From CAIZQW01 sp942493055 (GTDB taxonomy: Bacteria; Verrucomicrobiota; Kiritimatiellia; RFP12; UBA1067), in assembly GCA_942493055.1 (NCBI GenBank), contig OW818680.1:1240001-1304000 (forward strand): a DNA stretch of 64,000 nt, in the 5' to 3' direction. Below, one piece after another: positions 23,927-32,047 of the stretch. The stretch's first letter is position 1. Every line of letters begins with the position of its first letter. The notes below the pieces were generated by a model. It did no database searches, was not told the origin of the DNA, and was given only the letters and a program-made list of their open reading frames with translations. Both the position numbers and the translations under genes were made by a program.

Positions 23927-24925
23927 TCACGCCTCAATACGTAGTCCCGTTGAATCGAAGAAACATTCCTGACCCTTCTGAATCTGGAATGCCACAATAT
24001 CCCCTGCCCGCACAGGGACATCCGGCGCCACACGCGCAATCAGCCTATCCTTGTTCGGCGTCACAAAATGAATATACGTTTCTGCGCCCATCGGCTCCAC
24101 CACATCCACAGCCCCGGTCAGTGTGGCCTGCGGATCAGACGGCTCACAGATCATGAGCGATTCCGGACGGAAGCCCATAATACGCTGCCCGTCTTTGACC
24201 AGATTCATCGGCGGCGTCCCGACAAAGCCAGCCACAAAAAGATTCGCCGGCTGACGATACACCTCAAGCGGACGGTCGCATTGCTGCACCACGCCCCGGT
24301 CCATCACCACGATGCGGTCGCTCATGGTCATGGCCTCCACCTGGTCATGCGTCACATAAATCATGGTTGCGCCCAATCGTCGATGCAAGCGCGTTATTTC
24401 GCCGCGCATCTCGACGCGCATCTTGGCATCGAGGTTTGAAAGCGGCTCATCAAAGAGAAAGACTTTGGGTTTTCGCACAATCGCTCGTCCGACTGCCACA
24501 CGCTGGCGCTGCCCCCCGGAAAGCTGCTTCGGCAACCGCTTCATATACTCTTGGAGCCCCAGGATCTCGGCCGCCTCATTGACACGCGCCTGGATCTCGC
24601 GGCGGGGCACATGGCGCAACTTCAAGCCAAACGCCATATTCTCAAAGACGGTCATGTGCGGATAGAGGGCGTAATTCTGAAAAACCATGGCAATGTCCCG
24701 GTCCTTGGGAGGCAAGTTGTTGACGCAGCGCCCGCCGATATGGATGCTCCCGGAGGTCATCTCTTCAAGTCCGGCAACCATGCGCAACGTCGTTGATTTG
24801 CCACAGCCCGAGGGTCCGACGAGGACAAGAAATTCTCCGTCTCGCACCGTCAGGCTCACGTTGCTCACCGCGACAGAGCCGCTCTCATATCGCTTACAGA
24901 CATTCTCTAGGACAACTTCAGACAT
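23927..24925 (-). CDS. Sugar ABC transporter ATP-binding protein (MalK/UgpC type)
   Basis: ATPase subunit of a carbohydrate importer of the CUT1 type; 332 residues, slightly short for the family. Walker A GPSGCGKSTTLR, Q-loop VFQNYALYPHMTVFENMAFG, signature LSGGQRQRVAVGRA, Walker B VFLFDEPLSNLDAKMR and the H-loop THDQVEAMT are all intact. The C-terminal regulatory TOBE part contains MGFRPESLMI. No permease or binding protein is nearby, so it may energise several importers, as MsmK-like ATPases do. The ATG lies only 5 nt from the 3' CCA of the tRNA-Sec gene, leaving no room for a separate Shine-Dalgarno. Confidence 0.92.
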   Translation of the reverse strand: MSEVVLENVCKRYESGSVAVSNVSLTVRDGEFLVLVGPSGCGKSTTLRMVAGLEEMTSGSIHIGGRCVNNLPPKDRDIAMVFQNYALYPHMTVFENMAFGLKLRHVPRREIQARVNEAAEILGLQEYMKRLPKQLSGGQRQRVAVGRAIVRKPKVFLFDEPLSNLDAKMRVEMRGEITRLHRRLGATMIYVTHDQVEAMTMSDRIVVMDRGVVQQCDRPLEVYRQPANLFVAGFVGTPPMNLVKDGQRIMGFRPESLMICEPSDPQATLTGAVDVVEPMGAETYIHFVTPNKDRLIARVAPDVPVRAGDIVAFQIQKGQECFFDSTGLRIEA

Positions 24926-24930
24926 ATAAA

Positions 24931-25027
24931 TGGCGAGAGCGAGTGGGAATCGAACCCAACCGAGGCCGTTAAAAACCCCACACCGGTTTTGAAGACCGGG
25001 AGGCCCACCAGGTACCTATTCGCTCTC
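24931..25027 (-). tRNA. selC: Selenocysteine tRNA (anticodon TCA)
   Basis: 97-nt gene with encoded CCA. The long 8-bp acceptor stem GAGAGCGA/TCGCTCTC and G discriminator are visible. The anticodon stem-loop is CCGGT-CTTCAAA-ACCGG, with anticodon TCA. A long variable arm (GGGGTT...GGCCTC) and T-loop TTCGATT complete the class-II shape typical of tRNA-Sec. It implies that the organism makes selenoproteins; selA, selB and selD are not in the window. Confidence 0.93.
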
Positions 25028-25047
25028 AAGGTGTAGTAATGGAAGGC

Positions 25048-25076
25048 AGTATGCCAAAAACGGCGATTAAACACAA
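25048..25076 (-). promoter_or_regulatory. Putative promoter of selC
   Basis: Read on the - strand: TTGTGT (25076-25071), a 17-bp spacer, then CATACT (25053-25048), 20 bp upstream of the tRNA 5' end. It is back-to-back with the promoter of the divergent oxidoreductase gene. Confidence 0.45.
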
Positions 25077-25082
25077 TGAGGA

Positions 25083-25111
25083 TTGTCATCGGGGTCTATT
25101 TTTTGTATGAT
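25083..25111 (+). promoter_or_regulatory. Putative sigma70 promoter of the 25139 gene
   Basis: TTGTCA (25083-25088), a 17-bp spacer and TATGAT (25106-25111), 27 bp upstream of the start codon. CTGGGG before the ATG at 25139 may serve as a weak ribosome binding site. Confidence 0.5.
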
Positions 25112-25138
25112 ATCGCTTTATTTTCTGGGGAAAAATGA

Positions 25139-26575
25139 ATGAATAAGCATCCCATATCTCGACGTACGTTTATCCACGCGGGCTTCCTGTCCGGCGCAGC
25201 GTTAGGCTTTCCGACTATTATTCCAGCACGCGTGCTCGGAGCTGAAGCGCCCTCCAAGAAGATCCAAGTCGGCATCATCGGCTGCGGACGCATCGCAGGC
25301 GGCATGGATATTCCGGGCGTGTGGCAGAACCAGGACCTGGCAAGTCTTGTTGCCTTCTCGGATCCCGATATCAAGCGGATGAAGGCGACACAAAAGAAGT
25401 CCAAGGAACTGTTTAACGGCGACATGCCAGAAACCACGTGCTACCAGAATTATAAAGAGTTGCTCGCGGATCCGTCTGTCGATGCCGTCATGATTTGCAC
25501 ACCAGACCATTGGCATGCCCAGCTCTGTATCGAGGCCGCGCTTGCGAAGAAGGACATCTATGTGCAAAAGCCCATGGCCATGTCTATCGCTGAAAGCCGT
25601 ATGATTGCCGATGTCGTCAAAAAGAGCGGACGCGTCTTCCATCTCGGAACCCAGCAGCGCTCTGAGGGCAAGAGCACCTTCGGCTCTCAATTCCGAAAAG
25701 CCGCAGAATATGTGCGCAACGGACGCCTCGGACGAATCAAACGTGTTGAAATTGGCTTGCCTCAGGATCCTCAAGAGCCGACAGACTTGCCCCTTTCACA
25801 GCCCATCCCTGAGACCTTCAACTATGATTTGTGGCTGGGCTGCGCGCCACAGGCCCCCTATTGCGAATTGCGAACCCATCGCCAAGGGGAGGGCGATAAC
25901 GTTGACTTTGGCCGCCCGGGCTGGTTGACCATCCAAGATTACTGCATGGGCATGATTTCAGGCTGGGGCTCCCACCACATTGACATCGCCTTGTGGGCGC
26001 TGAACGTCGGACAAACACCCGTGGTCGTATCCGGAAAGGCTGACTTTCCGAAACGCCGCCTCTGGGATGTCCACGGAAAAATGAACCTCACCTACACGTA
26101 CGACACTAAAACTACCCTGCATATCGGAGACGACAAGCTTTACCCCAACGGCATCCGCTTCGTGGGCGAAGAGGGCTGGATTTTTTGTAGCCGCGGCTCC
26201 GTAAAGGCAACGATCAGTGACCCCGGCGCAGGCGGGAAGCACGGGTATTGGCGTCCCTTAGAAGCCAGCAACAAGAAGCTTATCGAAGGTGAAGTGGACC
26301 ATCCGCTCACACGAAACAACAATAACCATCATCGCGTCTGGTTTGACTCGATTCGTTCCCGCCAGCCCACGAACACGCCCATCGAGAGTGCGCATGAATC
26401 AACCGTGACGTGCATCCTTGGAAACATGGCCATGAATTTGAAACGTCCCTTAAAGTGGGACCCCAAGGCTGAAAAATTCATTAACGACGATGCTGCAAAT
26501 GTGGCGCTGTCACGGCCTGAACGTGCCCCTTACGGGGCTCGCAATGCCCTCAAAAATGCAGGCTGCTCCATTTAA
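25139..26575 (+). CDS. Gfo/Idh/MocA family oxidoreductase with Tat-type leader
   Basis: 478-residue exported NAD(P)-dependent oxidoreductase. The twin-arginine leader SRRTFIHAGFLSGAALGFP is followed by the Rossmann motif VGIIGCGRIAGG. The segment HWHAQLCIEAALAKKDIYVQ-KP has Gln in place of the usual Glu of the EKP motif. GWGSHHIDIALWAL provides the catalytic-region His pair. It starts the + strand operon with the lipoprotein gene 21 bp downstream. The substrate is not evident; related proteins act on sugars, inositols and amino sugars. Confidence 0.9.
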   Translation: MNKHPISRRTFIHAGFLSGAALGFPTIIPARVLGAEAPSKKIQVGIIGCGRIAGGMDIPGVWQNQDLASLVAFSDPDIKRMKATQKKSKELFNGDMPETTCYQNYKELLADPSVDAVMICTPDHWHAQLCIEAALAKKDIYVQKPMAMSIAESRMIADVVKKSGRVFHLGTQQRSEGKSTFGSQFRKAAEYVRNGRLGRIKRVEIGLPQDPQEPTDLPLSQPIPETFNYDLWLGCAPQAPYCELRTHRQGEGDNVDFGRPGWLTIQDYCMGMISGWGSHHIDIALWALNVGQTPVVVSGKADFPKRRLWDVHGKMNLTYTYDTKTTLHIGDDKLYPNGIRFVGEEGWIFCSRGSVKATISDPGAGGKHGYWRPLEASNKKLIEGEVDHPLTRNNNNHHRVWFDSIRSRQPTNTPIESAHESTVTCILGNMAMNLKRPLKWDPKAEKFINDDAANVALSRPERAPYGARNALKNAGCSI

Positions 26576-26596
26576 CCACGTCACGAGGGAAGTCTC

Positions 26597-27013
26597 ATGA
26601 ATATCCGATCACCTGTCATCGCATTGTTGTTCCCCATCCTTTTCCTCACCCCATTCACGGGGTGTGTTACACACGAGATAAAAGACGGTCCAGCCCAAGT
26701 ACGAATTGCCTTGATGAACTATCCAAGGGTTTTTGGTGAAAAAGAGAAGGGGACCCCTGACAACCCAACCGTTGTCGAGGAGCCTGACTTCTCCATGATC
26801 CGCGGGACACGCGCCTCATTGGTCATCGCCTCCGGCGCTGCAGAAGAGCACAAACCCGTCCTCTATGTCGAACCCAAACGGAACTCGGGTGTGAAAAAAG
26901 AGGAACTACAAGCGGAACTGAATGCGGCCCTCAACGAGCTTGGGGCAAAATGGCCTGGCATTCGCGCGGAACCCTTTGAAACAGGCTTTCGCGTCGTGTT
27001 CCCTTCAAAATGA
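26597..27013 (+). CDS. Hypothetical lipoprotein
   Basis: 138-residue protein with a lipoprotein signal peptide: hydrophobic ALLFPILFLTPF, then lipobox-like FTGC with Cys at residue 23. The mature part is polar. The C-terminal half, with KKEELQAELNAALNELG followed by FRVVFPSK, suggests a small alpha/beta domain. No known family is recognised. GAGGGAAG lies just upstream of the ATG. Its stop overlaps the ATG of the downstream DHH phosphoesterase gene, so the two are translationally coupled, but a functional link is not clear. Confidence 0.7.
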   Translation: MNIRSPVIALLFPILFLTPFTGCVTHEIKDGPAQVRIALMNYPRVFGEKEKGTPDNPTVVEEPDFSMIRGTRASLVIASGAAEEHKPVLYVEPKRNSGVKKEELQAELNAALNELGAKWPGIRAEPFETGFRVVFPSK

Positions 27014-28029
27014 AAGACGGCATGAAGACGACCCTAAAAAAGACAAAGACGAACACAATCCCGCAAATCCTGACGGTCATCCGCAAGGCCAAATCCGTGC
27101 TGATATCCGGACATGTCCGTCCTGACGGCGATTCCCTGGGAAGCATGATCGCTCTGGCTCACCTGCTGAACAAAAAAGGCATCAAGTCTCTAGCTGTTGC
27201 GGAACAACATGGGCTCGGAGGCCCTGGGTTCCTGCGCGGCGTGAAATCCCTCATCGACCCCAAAGATGCTCCGAAAGGAAAGTACGACCTCTTGATCACC
27301 GTTGATGCAGGGTCCATCGACCGCCTGCCAGAGGAGATTCAGGCCGTTGCCAAAAAATGCCCTGTTCTTTGCATCGACCATCACATCACCAACACGCGCT
27401 TCGGGACGTATAACTGGATTGACGGGAAAGCCTCTTCCACAGGCGAAATGATCTGGCGGCTGGCATGCGCTGCAAAATGGGAACTCGACGACATCGCAGC
27501 GGAAGCCCTCTGGGTTGCAGTGATAACGGACACCGGACGTTTCGCGTATGACATGACCACGCCCAGCACAATGCTCTGCGGTGCCGACCTTCTTAAACAC
27601 GGCGTCAGGACATCCTTCATCAACGACAAACTCTATGCCTCTTTCTCGCGCACCAACATGGAGCTCAAAAGACGCGCCTTCCAGACGCTTAAATTGCTCA
27701 GGGACGGAGAAATCGCTTACTTGACGTTGTCATGGAAGGATCTCTCAGAGACCAACGGAACAAAGGCAGATGCAGAAGATGTCATCGACATACCCCGCTA
27801 TATTGCCGGCAATCGGGTCGCCCTCTTCTTCTATGGCAGCAGGGACAACAAAAACGAGACACGCGTCAGCATCCGTACACGCGAGCCCCTAAACGCCTTC
27901 GAGCTTGCCAAGCAATTCGACGGCGGCGGTCATGCCCGTGCAGCAGGTTGCACCATCCATCAGCCCCTGGCCAAGGCGCGCAAGACCATGCTCGCCGCCA
28001 TCCAGACCTGGCTGGATGAGCAGAAATAA
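27010..28029 (+). CDS. nrnA: DHH-family phosphoesterase, NrnA-type (oligoribonuclease / pAp phosphatase)
   Basis: 339-residue DHH-DHHA1 protein that probably degrades short oligoribonucleotides and may dephosphorylate pAp. Motif I HVRPDGDSLGSMIALAH, the ITVDAGSIDRLP aspartate, motif III CIDHHITN and the DHHA1 glycine motif GGGHARAAGC are all intact. ATG at 27010 overlaps the previous stop; an ATG at 27022 is an alternative start. Length and motif order match bacterial NrnA. The choice between NrnA and another DHH subfamily is by overall similarity. Confidence 0.88.
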   Translation: MKDGMKTTLKKTKTNTIPQILTVIRKAKSVLISGHVRPDGDSLGSMIALAHLLNKKGIKSLAVAEQHGLGGPGFLRGVKSLIDPKDAPKGKYDLLITVDAGSIDRLPEEIQAVAKKCPVLCIDHHITNTRFGTYNWIDGKASSTGEMIWRLACAAKWELDDIAAEALWVAVITDTGRFAYDMTTPSTMLCGADLLKHGVRTSFINDKLYASFSRTNMELKRRAFQTLKLLRDGEIAYLTLSWKDLSETNGTKADAEDVIDIPRYIAGNRVALFFYGSRDNKNETRVSIRTREPLNAFELAKQFDGGGHARAAGCTIHQPLAKARKTMLAAIQTWLDEQK

Positions 28030-28318
28030 AACTCGAAACGGCCTTTCTTTCGCTTCAATCTTCCTAAGTGATCAGTCATCAGTCGTCAGTGATCAGTGTG
28101 CTTCGCACAAAACAGTGATGTCAATGTATAAGAAGCTGTCGTGTGCTTTCCTGTCCATTTTGGAGTGCAGCGGCAATCGGGGCAGGCATCGCTTTTATTT
28201 TTTCCGGGAATCGCCTTTTCAGTCTCACACTTTGCAAAGTGTGATACCAACAAAACGGAAAGATCCATGACCCTCGGAAATGCGGCATTTTCCTTGGATA
28301 TTGGACATTCCGTGTTGG
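28030..28318. other. Intergenic region with dispersed repeats
   Basis: About 290 bp without a gene. It holds a GTGATCAGT/CATCAGT repeat cluster (28069-28098). A 20-nt perfect palindrome, TCACACTTTG-CAAAGTGTGA (28224-28243), is also found in variant form at 7657-7686. A short direct repeat, TTGGATATTGGACATT and TTATTGGATATT (28290-28331), runs into the end of cbiJ. No terminator with a T-run is obvious. Confidence 0.55.
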
Positions 28319-29053
28319 TTATTGGATATTCTTAATCAGCGCCTCGATAGAAGCATAACCCGGCACAGGACGCTTCGGGCGTTCAATGACCACCACCTCG
28401 CACCCGCTTTGGCGAGCCGCCTCCAATTTGGTGTCCACACCCCCTGCCTCACCGCTGTCTTTGGTCACGAGCACACCAAACGATTGAAGATGCTTGATGT
28501 TCTCCTCAACCGTGAATGGCCCGGCGGCGCAGAGCATTTCACTCTCGCTCAATCCTGCATCATGACAAGCCATCACGGAGTCCGGATGATTCAGCACGCG
28601 AGCGCGCATCGCAACTCCACGCTTGCGAGCCTCAGCAACATACGGCGCAAGGTTGCGCACGCCAATGGTCAGCAACACAGGCTTAGTAAACGAGAAGGCG
28701 AGTTTAGCGGCGGAGGAATGATCGGGAACGCGATATACGCCTTCCGCAGGCGTTTCCGGCCGCTCATACGCCAGATAGCGGATGCCCAGCGCCTGGCAGG
28801 CCTTCCAGGCGTTCTGGCTCACGGCCACAGCGTAGGGATGCGTCGCATCCACCACAGCCGTGATTTTTTCCTCTTGAATCAGATTTGCCATCCCCTGCTC
28901 ATCCAGCATCCCGCTACGCGTGCGCACACCCGCAGGGAGCTGCCCGCGAAGCGGCATCGTGGTAGCAGTAGACAAAAGCACCTCATGGCCTTGGGTCACC
29001 AACGCCTGCGCGATCTGCACTGTCTCACTTGTTCCGCCGAGCAATAATATCAT
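28319..29053 (-). CDS. cbiJ: Cobalt-precorrin-6A reductase
   Basis: NAD(P)H-dependent reductase of the corrin ring (CobK/CbiJ family), 244 residues. Matching features are the start ILLLGGTSETVQIAQALV, the VVDATHPYAVAVSQNAW block, RYLAYERP and LLTIGVRNL. The closing VTKDSGEAGGVDTKLEAA and VVVIERP also fit. It is the last gene of the cobalamin operon, and its ATG overlaps the stop of cbiH (ATGA). It acts in the cytoplasm after CbiD and before CbiE/T. Confidence 0.92.
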   Translation of the reverse strand: MILLLGGTSETVQIAQALVTQGHEVLLSTATTMPLRGQLPAGVRTRSGMLDEQGMANLIQEEKITAVVDATHPYAVAVSQNAWKACQALGIRYLAYERPETPAEGVYRVPDHSSAAKLAFSFTKPVLLTIGVRNLAPYVAEARKRGVAMRARVLNHPDSVMACHDAGLSESEMLCAAGPFTVEENIKHLQSFGVLVTKDSGEAGGVDTKLEAARQSGCEVVVIERPKRPVPGYASIEALIKNIQ

Positions 29054-29829
29054 AGCTGATATCCGCGGGGGGTGACGAAATGGCCGTCGATGACTTTTGA
29101 CTGGGTATTGCCGATGATGACAATGCTTCGCATATTCACATCTTGTGTGAGCAGGGAACCGAGATCGGTCATCACGAGGCGCTGGTCTGGCGACGATATA
29201 GCTGTCCCGATGCCGACTGGCGTTGAGGCCGGACGATGCTTCAGAAAGATGGCGACAGCCTCTTCGAGTTGGGTCACGCGCTTGGTAGAGCGCGGGTTGT
29301 AAAGCGCCACCACCATGTCCACAGCAGCGACCGCTTCCAGGCGTCCACGGATCTGCTCCCAGGGGACCAGCAGGTCACTGAGGCTGATCACGGCATAGTC
29401 CAGCATCAACGGCGCTCCCAGCGCTGCAGCAGCGGAGTTGGCGGCTGAAATACCCGGGATGATCTCAATGGAAAGTCCAGGCGCCAGATGATGCGCCATC
29501 TCAATCGCAAGGCCGGCCATGCCATACACGCCGGCATCCCCGGAGGAGATGATGGCAACGGTTTCACCCTTCTGCGCATGCTCTATCGCGGCTTGGACAC
29601 GCTCTTCCTCGCGGGTCATACCGGTCGAGATGCAGAGCTTCCCTTCGGTCAAGTCTGCGATGGAGGCTAAATAGGGAGAATACCCTGCAATGACGCGGCT
29701 GGCACGTATCGCCTGTTCCGCGCGCGGGGTACGATCAAGGATATTGCCGGGGCCAATGCCGACTACAAAGAGCTTTCCCGGGCAATTGCCACGGTCACAC
29801 CGTTCCGGTTGATTCGCTTCTGAATTAAT
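29050..29829 (-). CDS. cbiH: Cobalt-precorrin-3 (C17) methyltransferase, probable ATT start
   Basis: SAM-dependent C17 methyltransferase that also drives ring contraction in the anaerobic pathway. The SAM-binding motif LFVVGIGPGN and the following RASRVIAGYSPYLASIADL lie upstream of the first ATG in the frame (29652), so that ATG cannot be the start. Reading back, no ATG, GTG or TTG exists in frame, but AAGGAGG (29841-29835) stands 5 nt before an ATT at 29829, giving a 259-residue protein of normal length. Later motifs SSGDAGVYGMAGLAIEM and IPGISAANSAAAALGAP fit. It overlaps cbiG by 67 bp. Confidence 0.85.
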   Translation of the reverse strand: MNSEANQPERCDRGNCPGKLFVVGIGPGNILDRTPRAEQAIRASRVIAGYSPYLASIADLTEGKLCISTGMTREEERVQAAIEHAQKGETVAIISSGDAGVYGMAGLAIEMAHHLAPGLSIEIIPGISAANSAAAALGAPLMLDYAVISLSDLLVPWEQIRGRLEAVAAVDMVVALYNPRSTKRVTQLEEAVAIFLKHRPASTPVGIGTAISSPDQRLVMTDLGSLLTQDVNMRSIVIIGNTQSKVIDGHFVTPRGYQL

Positions 29830-30560
29830 ACTGTCCTCCTTCCCGCCAAGAGCGCGACTGGCTCTGCAACTGCGGGCAAATTCACCTTTTCCTGAGCCAA
29901 TGGCGTGGGCGCGAATTCGCGCGTGCAGGCCCGGATTTCATCGGATGCTATCAAGCGTAAAGGAACGCCCAACTGCTTGGACGCATCCAAAAGACCGGGC
30001 TCCTCAGCCTTGATATCCGCACTGGCCAGCAGGCGGACATCATCCATGCTCACCTGCGCGGTCTCCAAGGCGAAACGGATCGCCTCCACAATCGCCTCAA
30101 CCGGCGCATCCTTCCGGCATCCCACACCGACAATCAGTTCTTTTTCAGCATCGCTGGTGGTAGTGATCACGGGTTCCGCACCAATGATATTCGCCACGCG
30201 CAACGTCAAGTCATTCGCGCCGCCTTCATGTCCGCTCAGGAGGCTCACGGCATAACGGCCCATGACATCCACTACCACAATCGGCGGATCCGAGAGTTTG
30301 CTTTTGATCAGCGGCGCAAGCGCGCGAACCATTATTCCGCAGGGACCAATGAAAACAACACCTTCCGTGGTATTAAAACATTCCGCGATCAAATCTGACG
30401 TCCGAGAAAAGACCTTCACATTCTCGCATTCGCGCATTCCCGCATTCGCGCATTTCTCCACTGCCTTGTCTTGAACATGAATGACAGTATTCGGCAGCGC
30501 GCCGTGCAAGCGCTTCGCTACGCGGTATCCTAACTCAGAAAGTGTAATGATATCAATCAT
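29763..30560 (-). CDS. cbiG: Cobalt-precorrin-5A hydrolase, short two-domain form
   Basis: CbiG removes the C2 unit as acetaldehyde during anaerobic ring contraction. Start chosen at the ATG at 30560, where IDIITLSELGYRVAKRL begins, overlapping the cbiF stop; ATG 30581 is an alternative. The N-terminal domain has GVVFIGPCGIMVRALAP and VDVMGRYAVSLLSGHEGGAN. The C-terminal CobE-like domain starts at ELIVGVGCRKDAP. At 265 residues it lacks the middle domain of longer CbiG proteins. A repeat-derived insertion encodes CANAGMRECEN near residue 38. Confidence 0.9.
   Translation of the reverse strand: MIDIITLSELGYRVAKRLHGALPNTVIHVQDKAVEKCANAGMRECENVKVFSRTSDLIAECFNTTEGVVFIGPCGIMVRALAPLIKSKLSDPPIVVVDVMGRYAVSLLSGHEGGANDLTLRVANIIGAEPVITTTSDAEKELIVGVGCRKDAPVEAIVEAIRFALETAQVSMDDVRLLASADIKAEEPGLLDASKQLGVPLRLIASDEIRACTREFAPTPLAQEKVNLPAVAEPVALLAGRRTVLIQKRINRNGVTVAIARESSL
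30425..30454. repeat. Tandem 16-bp repeat inside cbiG
   Basis: Two copies of CGCATTCGCGCATT (30425-30438 and 30441-30454) with a 16-bp period encode an insertion in the N-terminal part of CbiG between HVQDKAVEK and VKVFSR. The reading frame is kept. Confidence 0.7.
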
Positions 30561-31305
30561 TCTTGGATTCTCTATATCCATGAGCGAATTCGGGCGCATA
30601 GAGGCGGGACTGGGCGCCGGTGGAGGCGCGTCGGACGATGAAGAGGGCTGTCTTTTCAATGCCTTCGGCACGGATCTTCTCACCGATATCCGACAATGTC
30701 CCTTGGACGATCTTCTGATCGGGCCAGGAGGCATGGAAGACCACCGCCGCAGGGCAGTCATCCCCGTAATACTTCGCCAGCAGGGGCGCATGCGCTGCTA
30801 TGGCATGCGCGGAGAGGAAGACGCAGAGCGTCGCACCGGTCTTTGCGAAGTTTTCAAGCGCTTCTGCTTCAGGCATGGGTGTGCGTCCCGGGGTACGCGT
30901 GAGCACAATGCTCTGGGCAACCTCAGGAACGGTGAGTTCCCATCCCAAAGCAGCCGCGGAAGCCTGGAAAGCGCTGACGCCTGGAACGACTTCATAAGCA
31001 ATACCCAGCTTCTCCAAATCAAGGATCTGCTCTCCGATGGCGCCATAGATGGAGGGGTCGCCCGTGTGCAGACGCACGACATCAAGCCCGCGTTGCTCGG
31101 CATCCTTGAATAAGGCGATCACCTCGGGATGCGAAAGCGTTGCGGAATCATGCTTCTCCGCTGTCAGCGAAATATGCGCAAGGACAGCCGGGCTCACCAA
31201 TGAACCTGCATAAATGCAGATCGTGCAGCCTTGCAGCAAATGCAGGGCCTTCACGGTCAGCAACTCTGGATCACCGGGGCCAGCGCCCACAAAATAAACT
31301 TTCAT
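30553..31305 (-). CDS. cbiF: Cobalt-precorrin-4 C11-methyltransferase
   Basis: SAM-dependent methyltransferase acting on C11 of the contracted corrin ring; 250 residues. The N-terminal VYFVGAGPGDPELLTVKALH is the family SAM motif. LHTGDPSIYGAIGEQI, VPGVSAFQASAAALGWELT and the C-terminal TALFIVRRA also match CbiF/CobM. Its ATG overlaps the cbiL stop and its stop overlaps the cbiG start, so translation of the three is coupled. Confidence 0.93.
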   Translation of the reverse strand: MKVYFVGAGPGDPELLTVKALHLLQGCTICIYAGSLVSPAVLAHISLTAEKHDSATLSHPEVIALFKDAEQRGLDVVRLHTGDPSIYGAIGEQILDLEKLGIAYEVVPGVSAFQASAAALGWELTVPEVAQSIVLTRTPGRTPMPEAEALENFAKTGATLCVFLSAHAIAAHAPLLAKYYGDDCPAAVVFHASWPDQKIVQGTLSDIGEKIRAEGIEKTALFIVRRASTGAQSRLYAPEFAHGYRESKND

Positions 31306-32033
31306 TTGATTTCGTCCCTGCTTGCATCAACCAGAATGATGGAGAGATACCCTGTCTTATCGCCAAGGCCGCGCAATTTGCGTAAATCCGTTTCAATATG
31401 CTCATCCGCCATGCCGACATGCGCGGCAAAGACGCTCTTCTCCAGAAAATTCCGCTCTTCCAGCCTATCAAGGATCGCATCGAGCCGTTTGCCGACCTTC
31501 ATGATGACGACGGTTCCATTCGTCTGCAAGGCAGCATCCAAGGTCGCAAAATCATCTGCGGAGGGAATGATCGTAACTGGATGCTTGCCGACTCCGACAG
31601 GGAAACGTGTCATGGCCGCCACCGCACTAAACGCCGTCACGCCGGGGACGGTCTCAATGCGCGCAGCGCCATCAATCGCCTGCAGCGCCTGCACCAGGTA
31701 GATATAGGTCGAATAGAGAAAGGCATCCCCCAATGTCGGAAAACAGACATCCTCGCCTTTGGCGAGAAGCGCATAAACAGTGCAAGCGGATTCATTCCAC
31801 TTGGACATCAACTCGTCCTGTTTGACGGTCATCGGAAAGACAAGTTCATGTACCTGCGCCTGCGGATTCAGATGGGGCTGGATAATGCGCAAGGCGACAC
31901 TCTCCGAAGCCTCAGAGGCCTTCGGCACCACAACATGCCTGCACGCGGCCAAGAGCTTTGCACCCTTAACCGTGATCAGATCTGAATCCCCGGGGCCGAT
32001 TCCGATCCCAAACAATGTCCCTTTATTGTCCAT
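31302..32033 (-). CDS. cbiL: Cobalt-precorrin-2 C20-methyltransferase
   Basis: Methylates C20 of cobalt-precorrin-2 (sirohydrochlorin-cobalt), the first committed step of the anaerobic route; 243 residues. The opening LFGIGIGPGDSDLITVKGAK, FPTLGDAFLYSTYIYLV and VPGVTAFSAVAAMTRFPV are characteristic of CbiL/CobI, as is the FVLM-like MKVGKRLDAILDRLEE. It starts 14 bp after the cbiE stop and ends in an ATGA overlap with cbiF. Confidence 0.93.
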   Translation of the reverse strand: MDNKGTLFGIGIGPGDSDLITVKGAKLLAACRHVVVPKASEASESVALRIIQPHLNPQAQVHELVFPMTVKQDELMSKWNESACTVYALLAKGEDVCFPTLGDAFLYSTYIYLVQALQAIDGAARIETVPGVTAFSAVAAMTRFPVGVGKHPVTIIPSADDFATLDAALQTNGTVVIMKVGKRLDAILDRLEERNFLEKSVFAAHVGMADEHIETDLRKLRGLGDKTGYLSIILVDASRDEIK

Positions 32034-32047
32034 CTCAGTTCTTTCGT

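Noticed and set aside
25048..25111. Rho-independent terminator between selC and the 25139 gene
   Set aside because: The genes are divergent and the sequence holds two promoter-like patterns but no stable hairpin.
28069..28098. Possible CRISPR-like repeats (GTGATCAGT / CATCAGT)
   Set aside because: The units are under 10 bp, irregular and without spacers, and no cas gene is present.
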